A stretch of 64,000 nucleotides of DNA from assembly GCA_963576725.1 (NCBI GenBank), contig OY755243.1, positions 38,177,243-38,241,242 on the forward strand. The letters are read 5' to 3'. Below the pieces are notes generated by a model. The model saw only the letters and a program-made list of their open reading frames with translations, searched no databases and was not told where the DNA came from. Shown here piece by piece: positions 11,634 through 22,984 of this stretch. Both the position numbers and the translations under genes were made by a program. Within the stretch, counting starts at the first letter, position 1; every line of letters starts with the position of its first letter. This DNA comes from Azorinus chamasolen (Eukaryota > Mollusca > Bivalvia > Cardiida > Solecurtidae).

Positions 11634-11710
11634 TTAGATCCAGATGGGACGCCGAGTACCTCTACGTCTCACCAGGGTCCAATCTGACACTCAGTCAGTA
11701 GTTTCTTAAA
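11634..11710. mobile_element. MITE family 5-like fragment
   Basis: TTAGATCCAGATGGGACGCC and ACGTCTCACCAGGGTCC form the characteristic hairpin arms. Confidence 0.6.
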
Positions 11711-11958
11711 AACATGAAGGAATCTAAAGTAAGTAAATGATATAGCAGCTTAGAAAATGAGCTGACGTCTTGTCTTCAGCAGGCTAAAGATTAAAGACTT
11801 GTCTCATGAAGAACTTTCAAAACTATCCACGAAATAGCAGACCTTAAACTGGTTTCTTTAAACTGTCGCGGTTTACACCGGAATAACACACATATACATA
11901 TTTTTAATTTTTTGCAAGATATTAAGTATCATATTTAGTGTTTACAAGACACGAACTT

Positions 11959-12360
11959 GTGTTGCACTCTCAATTACTGCTCATGAACAGACTCAATAAA
12001 ACCGAGTCTGCAATTTTATCTTTTTGTGTTGCAATTTTTGCTTTCGGGGGATCACCTCCCTTCAGAATTTATAATCTTCACAACAGCAGGTGTTAAGTGA
12101 TTGTGTGACGGCCGTAAAATGTCGCTTCGTACTTCATTCTCAGTGTTGTTATACCTTCTGATCCTTCGAGATCATGAATTTCAGTACCTCTTGTTCTGAA
12201 AATTGAATACCGCTTAAGCCGGCGCTAGGGGGCGTGAGCAGTGTTGCACTCTCAATTACTGCTCATGAACAGACTCAATAAAACCGAGTCTGCAATTTTC
12301 TCTTTTTGTGTTGCAATTTTTGCTTTCGGGGGATCACCTCCCTTCAGAATTTACAGAAAT
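11959..12360. repeat. Dispersed repeat B, two direct copies
   Basis: A segment of about 113 bp starting GTGTTGCACTCTCAATTACT occurs at 11959-12072 and 12241-12353, nearly identical. It contains the stem-loop CAGACTC-AATAAAAC-CGAGTCTG. Related copies are at 32110-32310, 34925-35000, 47665-47950 and 48770-48870. Confidence 0.85.
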
Positions 12361-12369
12361 GCAAGAAAA

Positions 12370-13130
12370 AAAATGCATAAACTGGGAGGGAGTGATTCAG
12401 GTTTGGTTTGGTTTGTCAAATGCTAGAGGGGTCGCAATTCTTTTTAGCAAATATACTGATAGTAAAATGATAGTAAAATACACAATAAGTAATTGCGACA
12501 GAGACGGCAGCTCGTGTGTAATACTAGATTTAACAATTGATGAACAGAAATCCAACCTAGTAAATTTATAATAATTTATATGGGCCAAATATAGGAGATC
12601 CAGCTTTCTATGTAAATATGTTTATCATAGATACAATTGGAAAGGACTCTTACATCATACATGTATGCGGCGATTTTAATTATGCTTTAATCTCAGGTTT
12701 AGATTACTTTACTAACAAACATAAACATAACATGCCCAAGAGAAGGTTATAAGTAATATACAATGAAGGGAATTGATAGATATACGAGAATAGAGAATAT
12801 ATTCAGAAATATAGAGATTTACATCAACTTTCCGATTTTATGCATGGACAAGAATGTGTGTGGAAACTCTCTTCTTATGGACCCTGGTAATATTAAAAAC
12901 AGAAAAGGAAAATAACTAAAATAAAATTACAGTACTACCTGCCGGTCTACCATGTAAACCACATACAAACAAGTATTTTTCTCTCGTTATGTTTGTGTTA
13001 ATGTATTTATGTTTTTATTTATTTCGCTTGTTACAATTTTCAAGATAATGTAATATGCTGACTGATCACACGTTATGTATATTTGTGAGTATTTGTACGC
13101 CTGCATGCTATAAAGTAGGATTATCGATGT
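12370..13130. other. Unassigned AT-rich stretch
   Basis: Short frames without domain signatures; no hairpin element was seen. Confidence 0.4.
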
Positions 13131-13310
13131 GTTGGTGGTGATTGCGTCTTTCATGTGACTTTCTACTGCATGTGTGTGTGTATCAGTATAAATTGCTATA
13201 TCAATTGCTTTTTGTAGGTGTTTTGGTGATGGCGGCGTTTTGTGTGTGACTTTTCCTGCTTGACTTTACTACTTTTTCATTAAACATATTTTACAAATAT
13301 ATGTAAGGTG
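13130..13310 (+). repeat. Diverged dispersed repeat A fragment
   Basis: TGTTGGTGGTGATTGCGTCT and CTGCTTGACTTTACTAC correspond to the reverse complement of repeat A at 19.2 kb. Confidence 0.5.
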
Positions 13311-13509
13311 TGTAATGGGCTAGTTACCCGATTCATCCACACCAATGACAGGGTGAATAGAATATGAAAAAGTAAAATAATTCATATATAAAAAAGATTA
13401 ATACCAAAGATTATACTTCTGTTGAATAGTGTTTACTCGTATGTCCAGTTAAGATGCGTAAATTAAAGTTTTTTTCAAAGATAACTTTCTCCATCATATC
13501 TGACGTTGT

Positions 13510-13800
13510 GAGAACTTGTGACTACTCTTTAGAATCGTCTCTCCGAGAGTGGTCATAGGTCATAACGTGGTTGAGGAATGACGATTTTAGTGTTTGAGTA
13601 CGCTCTTTTATCTGTTGCCCTTTTATCTATTTGGTGCCCTGTTACTGTATTATACCACATGTAATAGTAGCGAACTGACTTTATAATGTACAGTAAAATC
13701 TTTCCAAAACTGGACGTACTTTTAGTATCAACACCCACCTTAAATGCATGGGAAATATTTTCACTCGGTTCCCATACATTGAGGGTTTCCATTTAATTTG
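13510..13800. repeat. Dispersed repeat shared with 55.35 kb
   Basis: ACTCTTTAGAATCGTCTCT and ATGACGATTTTAGTGTTTG recur in similar order at 55360-55480. Confidence 0.5.
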
Positions 13801-14184
13801 TACTAAACGATTATTATTTCCATGTTTACCCAGTTAATGGGTCAAATCAGTAAAGCTGATGAAAAATGAATGCACCTTAATGATTCTGTCTCAATTATTG
13901 GGATATGTTAGATTATGTATATCTTATATATAGTCTCGCTAATGCGACCACATGATTTATTAACATACATAAGAGACGTTTGTACTGCATTAAGCTACTG
14001 TTCATTTTAAAATCCAGAATTAAAGACTTAGTACATCGAGGACCTTTTTCCAAACTTATTCCTTCATGGAATGGTTCAGAAGGACCATTCTCTTGTACAT
14101 CCATATATATACATCAGAAGTTCAGTCTGATACAGGGACCGGTGATCATAATCCTAACACTGTCCGCCTTCTGACCTCTTGCCC

Positions 14185-14350
14185 ATGTTTGTAACTATTG
14201 TTGCCAGCGAAATGTGTCGCATGCTTCGACCTTATTTTTCCCCTTTTTATTTAAAACATCTCCTGCATCAGACACTCGTAGATCCAGGATCCAATCCTGG
14301 TGATATCCTAATTTATTGGCAGTCTCGTCTGAATCCAAACTGTTTGCTAA
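14185..14350. mobile_element. MITE family 5-like copy
   Basis: GTAGATCCAGGATCCAATC and GTCTCGTCTGAATCCAAACTG carry the family 5 right arm; the left arm is diverged. Confidence 0.45.
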
Positions 14351-14367
14351 GGGAATTAATCAATTCA

Positions 14368-14567
14368 TTAACCAATTTCCTTCTATTGACGCCTCTGCAA
14401 AAACATTTTGGAAACCATTGTGATAGAGCATTTTTTTGCTTCGTTGGAAACATTGGTTTCAAAAGTATGCATTTCTACGAAATTCCTTTTTTTTGTAATA
14501 AATGCTCTTTTTCAGTGGATTTGTTTAAAGAGGTTCTTTCTAAAACAGTCTAGGAGGGAATAGGTTA
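14368..14567. mobile_element. MITE family 2, decayed copy
   Basis: Begins ATTAACCAATTTCCTTCTAT and ends GGAGGGAATAGGTTAT. The palindromic core is reduced to GGAAACCATTGTGATAGAGC ... GGAAACATTGGTTTC. Confidence 0.7.
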
Positions 14568-14671
14568 TCCATTTCCCTAATAAATATTCTTGTAAGAACT
14601 ACTGATCGTATACCAATTTAGTTAACCAATTGGTATAGCATATCATGTACGAAACAATCAGAGCTATATTA

Positions 14672-14772
14672 TACTATATGAAAACAGAGGAGACCCTGAT
14701 CATATATCTCCAAATGGAGCCGCCTGATCAGGGCCTATTCTGTTTGCAAATGTTCCTCTATTAGGTGAAGGG
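14672..14772. mobile_element. MITE family 1 hairpin
   Basis: The arms GAGACCCTGATCATA and TGATCAGGGCCTATTCTGTT are followed by TGCAAATGTTCC. Confidence 0.6.
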
Positions 14773-14773
14773 A

Positions 14774-15543
14774 TATGCCCCTATTCCACTCAGATCACGA
14801 ATCCCACGAATCGCCGCGAATTGAAAACATTTAGGATTCGTAGTGGAATCGTAATCAGTTTCCTGTAGTTCTTAACTGATTCGTATATATTCATAATCAG
14901 TTCTTGCAATTCTTGAGCAATCGGGAATTCGTAACAAAAGTTTTGAGCTGTTCAAAATTTCTCCACGAACATTCGAATGTTCAAATTCGTATTGCTTTCT
15001 TAGGAATCGTAATTGAATCGTAATTGATTCGTATGCATTCGTAGATATTTAAAACGTAATTAACTCTGAACTCTTAACTTAATTCAGGGAGTCTCGCCCA
15101 GGGCGAACACTACAGCTGCTCTACGATGAACATCCATTATAGAACTGATGCCTTGCAAGCAGGTTTCAGGGCATTTTGATATCTATACTTAGGTAAAATC
15201 AAACGAATTGTCAAGAATAGTCAAAAATTCATTTTTATTCGTACCTGATTCGTATATGCATTCGGGGTATTCTGGACTAATTCGTACTCCGATTCCTCAC
15301 GTTCGTGTATTATTCGCAGTAGATTCTGGTAGATCGTAGTGAATTCGTTACAATATTCGTGCGATTCCAGCCGAATCCCACGAATATTCGTAACACTATC
15401 GTACCTGTATCGTAGCTAAGGCGTAGAGCGTCACTAATTGGACCAGAGCATTTACAAAATTCCACGCATCCTCACGAATCCTAAATTTTGTCAATTCTTG
15501 GCAATTCGTTGGATTCGTGGTCTGTGTGGAATAGCGGTATTAC
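14774..15543. mobile_element. Foldback-type element with CCATTCCACT-like ends, copy 2
   Basis: The left end ATGCCCCTATTCCACTCAGA is inverted at the right end as GTGTGGAATAGCGGTATTAC, with about 80 bases of recognisable inverted match (AAACATTTAGGATTCGTAGT / CACGAATCCTAAATTTTGT). The interior is dense in ATTCGTAATTGATTCGTA-like phrases, with no coding frame. Confidence 0.7.
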
Positions 15544-15835
15544 ATGTTAATATATAGAGTTACTGAGAAATTGTTTTCCTTTTTGAACCTTTTCAGAAGA
15601 CACTGCTTTTCATTCAGTCCTGTCAGACGTCGGGGGTCTTTCTTTAGCAGTTCTACCACAGCCGTTCGATTTACTTTGCTCCAGATACATATTGTGTTAT
15701 TAACCCGTTATCTCATGAATATTCGTATAAACGTTAATGACATCATTACTATTTGACAGATTAAGTTTAATAATTGTTCATAAATACAGAACTTTTTCAC
15801 CTTGGGCGAAACTTAGAATCACATATATTTAATTC

Positions 15836-15925
15836 CAAAAGCAAACAGAACAGACCCTGATCAGACGGCTGTTATAGGTGCAGTCTCGCCTGGGTCTACT
15901 CTGTCTGCAAAGGCACGTAAATGCG
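15836..15925. mobile_element. MITE family 1 hairpin
   Basis: AAAGCAAACAGAACAGACCC ... GACGGCTGTTATAGG ... GGGTCTACTCTGTCTGCAAA; arms pair imperfectly at the centre. Confidence 0.7.
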
Positions 15926-16078
15926 TTTAGTGACTCACCTTAAATAGACTGTAACTCTGTACCAATGTATACTATTAAACTCCCCTTCAAAACAAAAGTG
16001 TTAATTCTATCTTCCAGTCCTTGAATAACCTACTACATATAATGAACACTTTGCCTTATCAATATTCATGAATAGTAA

Positions 16079-16286
16079 TTAACTCATTTTTTTCCTAGGC
16101 TATATTTAGACCCAACCTCCTTGAAGCAATCATCCGAAAAGGAGCATCAACTATAGAAAAGGAGAATTTTAGAATTGTGTATTTTTGAAACCATTGTGAT
16201 AAATAGAGGCTTTAGCTATCACAATGGTTTCAAATAATGAGTTTTACAGAGGCGCAAAAAGGCGTCAGTAGGACAGAATCGGTTAA
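16079..16286. mobile_element. MITE family 2 copy
   Basis: Begins TTAACTCATTTTTTTCC and ends ATCGGTTAA. The core GAAACCATTGTGATAAATAG ... CTATCACAATGGTTTC has lost the central GCTCC/GGAGC. Confidence 0.8.
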
Positions 16287-16439
16287 ATGAGGTTTTGAAT
16301 AGTATATGAACATCGGATGTCCCTTATGGACATAAGAAATGTTGATATCATGAATATTAATAAGCTGAACTTTTATATTGGCATTACGACATTAGGAATA
16401 TTTTCAAATTTACTATAGCGGAAACTGTAGTATCATATC

Positions 16440-16690
16440 TATATAATTTCATAGGCAAACAGCTAAACCTGGTCAGACCAGTCCACATGTCTAATGTTTG
16501 CAAAGGCATGAAAAGGCATTTATATTAGACAAAATGAGTTTTTTTCCCCGAAAGTATAAACTGTATTTATATTTATCTATATTTATTTAAATATATGATC
16601 AGATCTATACTATTTCATAAGCAAACAGAACAAACCCTGTTCAGACGGCTCCTGTAGGAGCCGACTAATCAAGGTATGTTCTGTTTGCTT
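16440..16690. mobile_element. MITE family 1, two adjacent hairpins
   Basis: The first hairpin, about 16450-16510, is CAAACAGCTAAACCTGGTC ... TGTTTGCAAAGG. The second, about 16617-16690, is GCAAACAGAACAAACCCTG ... GACGGCTCCTGTAGGAGCC ... TCTGTTTGC, with well-paired arms. Confidence 0.7.
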
Positions 16691-16789
16691 ATGGAATTAT
16701 AATAGATCTGACTTTATAGTTTCTACCAGTATCAAAGACATCAGCTAATAAGTATTCATCATTTCTTACATGAATATAAAACAGATGTT

Positions 16790-16870
16790 TAAGCAATATA
16801 TCAGACATTGTTCAGACAGGAACTGTCTGATCTGGGTCTGCTCTGTTAATGCGTAAATGCATGTATGTGT
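16790..16870. mobile_element. MITE family 1 fragment
   Basis: GTTCAGACAGGAACTGTCTG and GGGTCTGCTCTGTTAATGCG remain; the left arm is mostly lost. Confidence 0.5.
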
Positions 16871-16892
16871 GGGTCTTTATGAGGTTAATTGT

Positions 16893-17282
16893 TAACATTT
16901 AGCAATATGAACAGATTTTCCAGTCACATATATAGCAATATGAGCAACTTGTCCAGTATTATTTAGCAACATGAACATTTTGTTTCGGTTAACGTTTTGC
17001 AACATGAGCAAATTCTCAGGTAACATTTAGCACTATTGGCAATTTTTCGGATAAGTTTAATTTTAGCAATATAAGTGCATTTTCGGGTAACATTTAGCAA
17101 TATGAGCATACTTTCGGTTAACATTTAGCAACACGGACACATTTTCGGTTAATATATAGCACTATTGGCAAATTTTCGGGTAGATCTAACATTAATTTTA
17201 ACAATATGAGCAAATTTTCGGGTAATATTTAGCCATATCAGCAAATTTTCGGTTAATATTTAGCAATATCAGCAAATGTTCG
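16893..17282. repeat. Tandem repeat, TTTAGCAATATGAGCAAATT type
   Basis: About twelve imperfect copies of a roughly 30-base unit combining AACATTTAGCAATATGAGCA and AATTTTCGGGT. Confidence 0.85.
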
Positions 17283-17487
17283 TTTGCATAGTTTTGTCCG
17301 CACATGTTGCAAGTGAGCTTTGTGGACAGTTATCCAATGTTTTCCTAAGGGACATAGTCAAACTGTGTAGATCAAAAGGTTCTCACCTGATCTACATTGC
17401 TTGCTTCACAATAATTACCATAGGTAAACTCTACAAAGGAGATCATGAAGAACTGCCACTTAAAATAAGGTCGGTCCATAAAACATA

Positions 17488-17580
17488 CAGTAGAACCTTT
17501 CTATAACGGCAACTAAATTACATCAAGTATTTTGTCTTAAAGACAGGTGAAAGTAAAACAGAACGGTCCTATACTACTAC
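17488..17580. mobile_element. MITE family 3, truncated
   Basis: TA-CAGTAGAACCTTTCTATAAC start, then AGACAGGTGAAAGTAAAACA and GAACGGTCC. The element stops at its centre, so one arm only. Confidence 0.7.
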
Positions 17581-17699
17581 AAGTGTTTGCGCGGGTTTTC
17601 AAATATGGCAGTGTGACGTAATAATAGGGTGTGCCAAACTCTAAGTTAGTTAGTGTTTATTAAGAGAGGATTTAACCAGAACCCAGAACGAGCGTAGCG

Positions 17700-17950
17700 A
17701 GTGACGGCTTCTTAAAGGTCAAGTAAACAGATTGGGTTTTCGTCAAATTCTGATAGTATACAGTTAGTTAAACGCCAAGCTTTAGAAAATTCTTACCGTT
17801 TTTATCTAGTTTTGATTTAAATCGAGTTTTTATTGTACCACGAACCGTGCATTTTGAAAATCGATACATGATTATCTCCCTTGCGTGACGTCACTTGTGA
17901 TGCTCGCCAGTCAGGGATCCCATTGAGAGGGAGGAATGTACACAGAAACT
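17700..17950 (+). repeat. Dispersed repeat C with CRE-like palindrome, copy 1
   Basis: TTAAAGGTCAAGTAAACAG and TTATCTCCCTTGCGTGACGT recur in inverted orientation at 21830-22035. TGACGTCA lies near 17887. Confidence 0.65.
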
Positions 17951-17969
17951 TAAACCTTTTCCTTTAAAT

Positions 17970-18060
17970 TAACGCCTCTGCAAACAAAGTAGATCCAGAT
18001 CAGAGCCTACAGGAACCGTCTAATTAGGGTCTGTTCTGTTTGCTTACAAAATTAGATCAA
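17970..18060. mobile_element. MITE family 1 hairpin
   Basis: GCAAACAAAGTAGATCCAGA ... GAACCGTCTAATTAGGGTCT ... GTTTGCTTACAAAATTAGAT. Confidence 0.65.
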
Positions 18061-18254
18061 ATCCGACTCCTAAGTTTGTATAAATACCCAAATTATTTTC
18101 ACACTTTTCCGGACATTACGTCCATGGATAAGCCATAGAAAGTGACACTTTATCGAGTAGGGGAAACTATTTATGGGGTGTGGTGTTTATTTTAGGTGTG
18201 AAATACAAAATTTGATACTTTATATTAAACACATATTTTTAAATTTTGTTAATC

Positions 18255-18448
18255 TTAACCCTTCTCTTGCTTTTTACCCATGCCCTGTTGTATAATTACA
18301 TATATAGCTTCACTGTGTACACGTATTTCGCTGTGCAATCACTGCTGTAAATAAACTTGTAAATAGTGCAGACCCTGATGAGACAGCTCTTGCAGGTTTT
18401 CACTATTTACAGTTAGGTATATTGACGTGAATAGCAAGCGAATGGTTA
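18255..18448. mobile_element. MITE family 4, copy lacking most of the hairpin
   Basis: Begins TTAACCCTTCTCTTGC and ends AGCAAGCGAATGGTTAA. It is 194 bases where the other two copies are 250. The hairpin keeps AGACCCTGATGAGACAGCTC but the opposite arm is largely deleted. Confidence 0.85.
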
Positions 18449-18499
18449 AAACTTACTTTACATGTCAGTGAATTTACATTATTCATAAACAATACTTTA

Positions 18500-19130
18500 A
18501 AAAGAGGATGAGGTTAGGACCAAGACCATTAGCAAATAGTGTAGATTCAGATCAGAGGGACCATTTGGGTCCCGCCCATGAGTTGGGTCCAAACGACTCT
18601 TAGACAGAACCAGACAACTTTAGATGAATTTCATATTTAGACAAAGTGGGTTCAGATGAAATGGGACGTTCTCGTTAAGTAACATAGTACTATGTATAAA
18701 TGTACGTTCTTTAGAAAAAAAAGAAATTCCACCAAAATACAGAAAAATAGAAAATTATTTATTTATTTATTTATTTTACTTTAATATTTGCAATACCAAA
18801 ATGATGCATTACTTTCAGAAAATCGAGCAAATGTTGAAATACCAAAATATGTATTTTGTTGGGAAACTGAGAAAAAGGTGGATCTTGATAATAAATGGTT
18901 GCCAGTCTTGAAGAATGACTAATTTTTTTTATTAATATATTCATGTTTCTAAAGCTTGTGAATTATGTTTAAATGACTGGACCCACTACAAATAAAAATT
19001 TCTATAAAAAAAATATGGTCAACACATTAAAACTGTTACTACATTTTTCTTTATCATAATTTTACAGTATACTCGTATGTGCAATTTAATTATGGTTTTA
19101 TTATATGGAAACAACAGTAAACATAACCAT
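18500..19130. other. Unassigned AT-rich stretch with decayed hairpin
   Basis: A weak family 4/1-like hairpin (AATAGTGTAGATTCAGATCA) lies at about 18530-18610. The rest is AT-rich with a TTTATTTATTTATTT run and no recognised feature. Confidence 0.4.
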
Positions 19131-19139
19131 TAGAATTTC

Positions 19140-19600
19140 TCTATACATGTATGAATGAATGTGTTAAATGGCCTTAGGCCATATTGTACTAATGGAAAAG
19201 TAGTAAAGTCAAGCAGGCAAAGCCACATGCAAGACGCAACCACCACCAAAACACCGATAGACAGCATGACACACACACACACACAACCACACACCCAAAC
19301 GCACACACACACGAAATGAACACAGAAAACACCAAAAGACACACAAGAACCAGGGACAAACGTTCCACACATGAACAAATCACAAGCACAAAGACGCAAG
19401 GCAAACAAAAGGAAGGGTGACAAAGAGAGTACCGCCTTGGCACGGTCAGTAGCAAAAACACCACTAGGGGTTTAAACCGGTTTACGGACGTCCTAACCTC
19501 ACACTTCTCTCAAAGTCACCCTAGCTTTACAAATATTGTAAATAAAGGTATCCCCGCTGGATTTACCCACAACATAGACGACGGTGAACACAGGACAACA
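19140..19600. repeat. Dispersed repeat A, long copy with (AC)n
   Basis: Runs from ATGGCCTTAGGCCATATTGT through an (AC)n tract at about 19265-19315 to CGGACGTCCTAACCTCACAC and AAAGGTATCCCCGCTGG. Matches 225-610 directly and 45785-46060 in inverse. The Cys/Val-rich minus-strand open frames here are artefacts of the repeat. Confidence 0.85.
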
Positions 19601-19771
19601 TGTAAAACATAGCATAATAACTGTGACAATCCGTCAAATATGTACTCAATGACTTTGCTGAAGTCAGAGCACCTGCAGGTAAGCCGTTAAGGGCACGACA
19701 GGGAAAAAGTAATACATGAGTCTGGTAAGCTCATCCTGTATCCAAGTTTAAGAGTATACCATCATAGAGTA

Positions 19772-20422
19772 CTACCCTCGGCCTGTCATCGCGCAAGCAA
19801 AGAGGGAAGCGTAGCTACCGACTGTAAAAGGGTCGATAACCAAACATGCAGTGCGTTGCAATATAATAGGATCATAACCTTTCTTTTTAAATGTTTTAAT
19901 GCGTTTTATAAACAAATCATGAAAATGGATATGACCCCGAATTTTCCTAAGTTTGTAGATAACATCCCCATAAAATTCTGGTTGAGAAATGCCTTGTCGC
20001 AGTAACGTCCGTAGATTGCAATTATATTTACTAATGAGAGGTAAATTTCGATAATAAAATTTAGAAAAAGTTTTCCGAAGTTTGTGATATCTGTAACCTT
20101 GCTTAAGAAGTTTATCAGTTATAACTAAATTACGTCTGTTAAAATCTTCAAGCAAAGAACAGGCTCGGGCAAACCTAATAAGTTGAGAAATATAAACCCC
20201 ATAAGATGTAGAACGTGGCACATCCCCATCTAGAAAAGGATAATTAACAATTTTAAAATTAAAATCTTCTCTTTTATCGTATACTTTGGACGAAACTTTA
20301 TCATTTGTAATTGAAAGATTCAAATCTAGAAATGAAGCATTAATGTCAGATTGATTAGCTTTGTTTAAAGACAGTTCTTTTGGGTAAATTGAAGAAACCA
20401 TATTACACACGAAATGCCCCAT
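19772..20422 (-). pseudogene. C-terminal part of a retroelement reverse transcriptase-type polyprotein
   Basis: A 216-codon open frame. The product includes SFLDLNLSITNDK, KVYDKREDFNFKIVNYPFLD, TSYGVYISQLIRFARAC and DFNRRNLVITDKLLKQGY, the region that follows the RT catalytic core in a retroelement group widespread in bivalves and other invertebrates; the end (PFTVGSYASLFACAMTGRG) is also typical. The catalytic fingers and palm are absent upstream (20423-20760 has stops), so this is a truncated copy. Element clade not assigned. No intact partner is visible. Confidence 0.7.
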
Positions 20423-20429
20423 GCAGGGT

Positions 20430-20800
20430 CAGTCTCCAGATGTCAGTTATCATAGTGGCCTTTTGTCAAATACCCAACAGGGGATAATGATTATTGCAAG
20501 GCCATAAAACCCGCTTCCTGTATATTACGTATTGTTGCATTCCTTTATGTAGCTGTGGTAACTTGTCAAAAGAATCAATCATAGCGGTCAAAGTTAGTTT
20601 TGGGCATAATGTAGGTAATAATCACTAAAACTATAAAACGCATCCAATGAACAATTCCGTAAATTACAGTAATCCAGAATGACGTTTTTGCTATGGATTT
20701 ATGGTCAAAATTGTCCATATTCCAAAATTGCAAAAGGATCATATTTATCATAAACTATTTCCCTGATGAAAAAATATGTGTGAGTAAATCACTTCACGAT
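20430..20800. other. Unassigned stretch upstream of retroelement fragment
   Basis: Presumably former retroelement sequence, but no protein match was recognised in any frame. Confidence 0.3.
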
Positions 20801-20811
20801 TTATGCCAATG

Positions 20812-20935
20812 CAAACATAGTAGACCCAGATCAAACGTATTGAAATAAATTTACAAACAGAGTAGATCCAGATCAGACAGCTTCTGATCAGGTTCTTGTC
20901 GATTTGCTTATGAAATAATATACCGGTAGGTCTGG
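20812..20935. mobile_element. MITE family 1, partially duplicated
   Basis: GCAAACATAGTAGACCCAGA then ACAAACAGAGTAGATCCAGA, followed by the right arm CTTCTGATCAGGTTCTTG ... GATTTGCTTATG. Confidence 0.6.
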
Positions 20936-21107
20936 TTGTACAATTACTGCCATAGCATGTGCTCATATATCATTAATTCTCCATGAAATCATTATTTCTT
21001 ACACGAATATTCATGAAGAAGATCTAAAGGCTTTTTTTCACAATGCTAGCTTTTCAAATAGATCATTGGCTCTGACAGATCAATTAGGATTAGATCAACA
21101 AAAGTTC

Positions 21108-21190
21108 ATAAGCAAACAGAGCAGAACCTGATCAGACAGCTCTTACAGGAACTGTCCGATCTGGATCTACTCTATTTGCAAACGCGCGTG
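21108..21190. mobile_element. MITE family 1 hairpin
   Basis: AGCAAACAGAGCAGAACCTG ... GACAGCTCTTACAGGAACTG ... GGATCTACTCTATTTGCAAA. Confidence 0.75.
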
Positions 21191-21199
21191 AAGCCGTTT

Positions 21200-21830
21200 A
21201 TATAAGAATAGAAGGATTGGGAAATTGATTTTAAAGCAAATTAGGTGTCTGCTGCCAAAAGTGCTAAATCATGTTTATTAATCATTTTTTCTCTTAAGAA
21301 TATTTATTAAAGATTTCATGACCTCATGAATATTCATTACAGGGATTACAGATACGCTAGACAACCCTGATCGAATCTAAAGAAATAAGTCTTCGGACTA
21401 AGCAATCAGAGCATATCTTGATCAGACAGTTCCTGCGTGATTTGGGTTTACGCTGTTAACAAAACGTTTGTATAGAATAATTTTCCACGAAGAAAAAGCC
21501 CATTAACCTACAGTGCCAGACCTAAGTCACATTTATAACAGAATGTAGCACATCCTTTTTTTATAATTGTAGACCCAAGTCATCCACTGCATCTCTAGTA
21601 TAAATTTCACGGAAAACAGCCATCGAGACAAAATGTAAATCACATCACATTTTCTTGAACTTCTCGTCTTTTGGTAATTTAAATAATCCTATTTAGCCTC
21701 TGTCGGATTAGGAGCTACACCCATAGGCAGGGATACACCCATAGGCAGCACAAATTACCCTTTTAGCACTCAAAACGAAGCAGAAGTACGTTACGTGCGA
21801 TTCTTTTCTATACGATATCTAGTTCGACAT
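21200..21830. other. Mostly unassigned; weak family 1 remnant
   Basis: A decayed hairpin lies at about 21398-21465 (AAGCAATCAGAGCATATCTTG ... GGGTTTACGCTGTTAAC); a short ACACCCATAGGCAG duplication is near 21718-21745. No gene was seen. Confidence 0.4.
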
Positions 21831-22035
21831 TTATAGCGAATGTCACAAGTGACGTCATCACAAGGGAGATAAGCGAACGACCAAAATCAGCCAGTGATTA
21901 CTTATCGGTGATATATGACAGCTGCTATGTGCGATATGACGGTATTTTTTTGTGTTTTCGAAACTACGTCGTACAAGGTACCCATTTGTCAAATATTTAC
22001 GAAAAAGTGTCCTGCCTGTTTACTTGACCTTTAAT
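21830..22035 (-). repeat. Dispersed repeat C with CRE-like palindrome, copy 2
   Basis: Inverted relative to 17700-17950: GTGACGTCATCACAAGGGAG and TGTTTACTTGACCTTTAA. Confidence 0.65.
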
Positions 22036-22198
22036 CATTAAATTATCTCTTAATAAACACAAAATATTACTTATAGCTTATATTAACGTGTGTAATATAG
22101 AAAAAATATGTGATGGATATATAATCTCGAATACAAGGGAGGTTATGTGATTAAATGAGGTCATTATTTCTGAAGTGAATATTCAACAGGGATAAAAG

Positions 22199-22272
22199 GG
22201 TTAACTGTATTGAATAGTTCATGGAAACAGAGAAGGGTTAACTGTATTGAATAGTTCATGGAAACAGAGATT
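22199..22272. repeat. Exact tandem duplication of about 37 bp
   Basis: GGTTAACTGTATTGAATAGT followed by TCATGGAAACAGAGA occurs twice. Confidence 0.95.
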
Positions 22273-22632
22273 GCATCAAAATCAGAACTAAAGGTAAGTT
22301 GTGCTCTAGGTTTCAATTTCGTGTTTGTCTTGGTTTTTGTGTCACCTGCTTAAACAGATTGACATTCAAGGATCACTCTTTCTGTGACACGTTTAATCAC
22401 ACATTTTGCATCACACTACATATATTCCCACAACATAATATACATGTTTCTAAGAATAATGTTATTAGGTTTTGTTTCGAAATGAAATGCATCATTGTCT
22501 AACGACAGATTCCATGAAGTATGAATTTATCATTTACTCCAGAAATATTTAAACATTTCAGTGTTATGTTTAGAGAATTATTGCTGTTTGTATGCTTTTG
22601 TCAAAGGTGGCCTGCCTCCATAGTGTTAGGTA

Positions 22633-22836
22633 CAGTAAAACCTCTCTTAACCGGCAGTTAAATTTAGTATGAATATCGGTCTTGGAGACAGGTGGCAGCT
22701 TAATGCAGAGTGAAAGTCATGCAGAAAGCTCCTAGAGGAGCTTTCTGCATGACTTTCACCCTGCATTAAGCAGCCACCTGCCTAAAAGTATCTAAATTAT
22801 TATCTACTAGAATTCCGGTTAAGAGAGGTTATACTG
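22633..22836. mobile_element. MITE family 3 (TA-flanked palindrome)
   Basis: 204 bases, starting CAGTAAAACCTCTCTTAACC and ending AAGAGAGGTTATACTG, with TA on both sides. The core GAAAGTCATGCAGAAAGCTC / GAGCTTTCTGCATGACTTTC is perfect. Confidence 0.9.
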
Positions 22837-22984
22837 TAATATATTTAACGTTTAATGTTTCACAGCTGTTACCGTCTACCTCGTAAATATCCATGTAAGA
22901 AATAATGAAATCATGATTATTACTTTATTTACTTTATTTTTAATTGTATATAATGAACTGAGGAAGTTTTTGCCGAAGCAGAAA

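Noticed and set aside
19130..19464. Cys/Val-rich open frames of 91-97 codons (minus strand)
   Set aside because: Lie in dispersed repeat A and its (AC)n tract; similar frames recur in other copies of the repeat.
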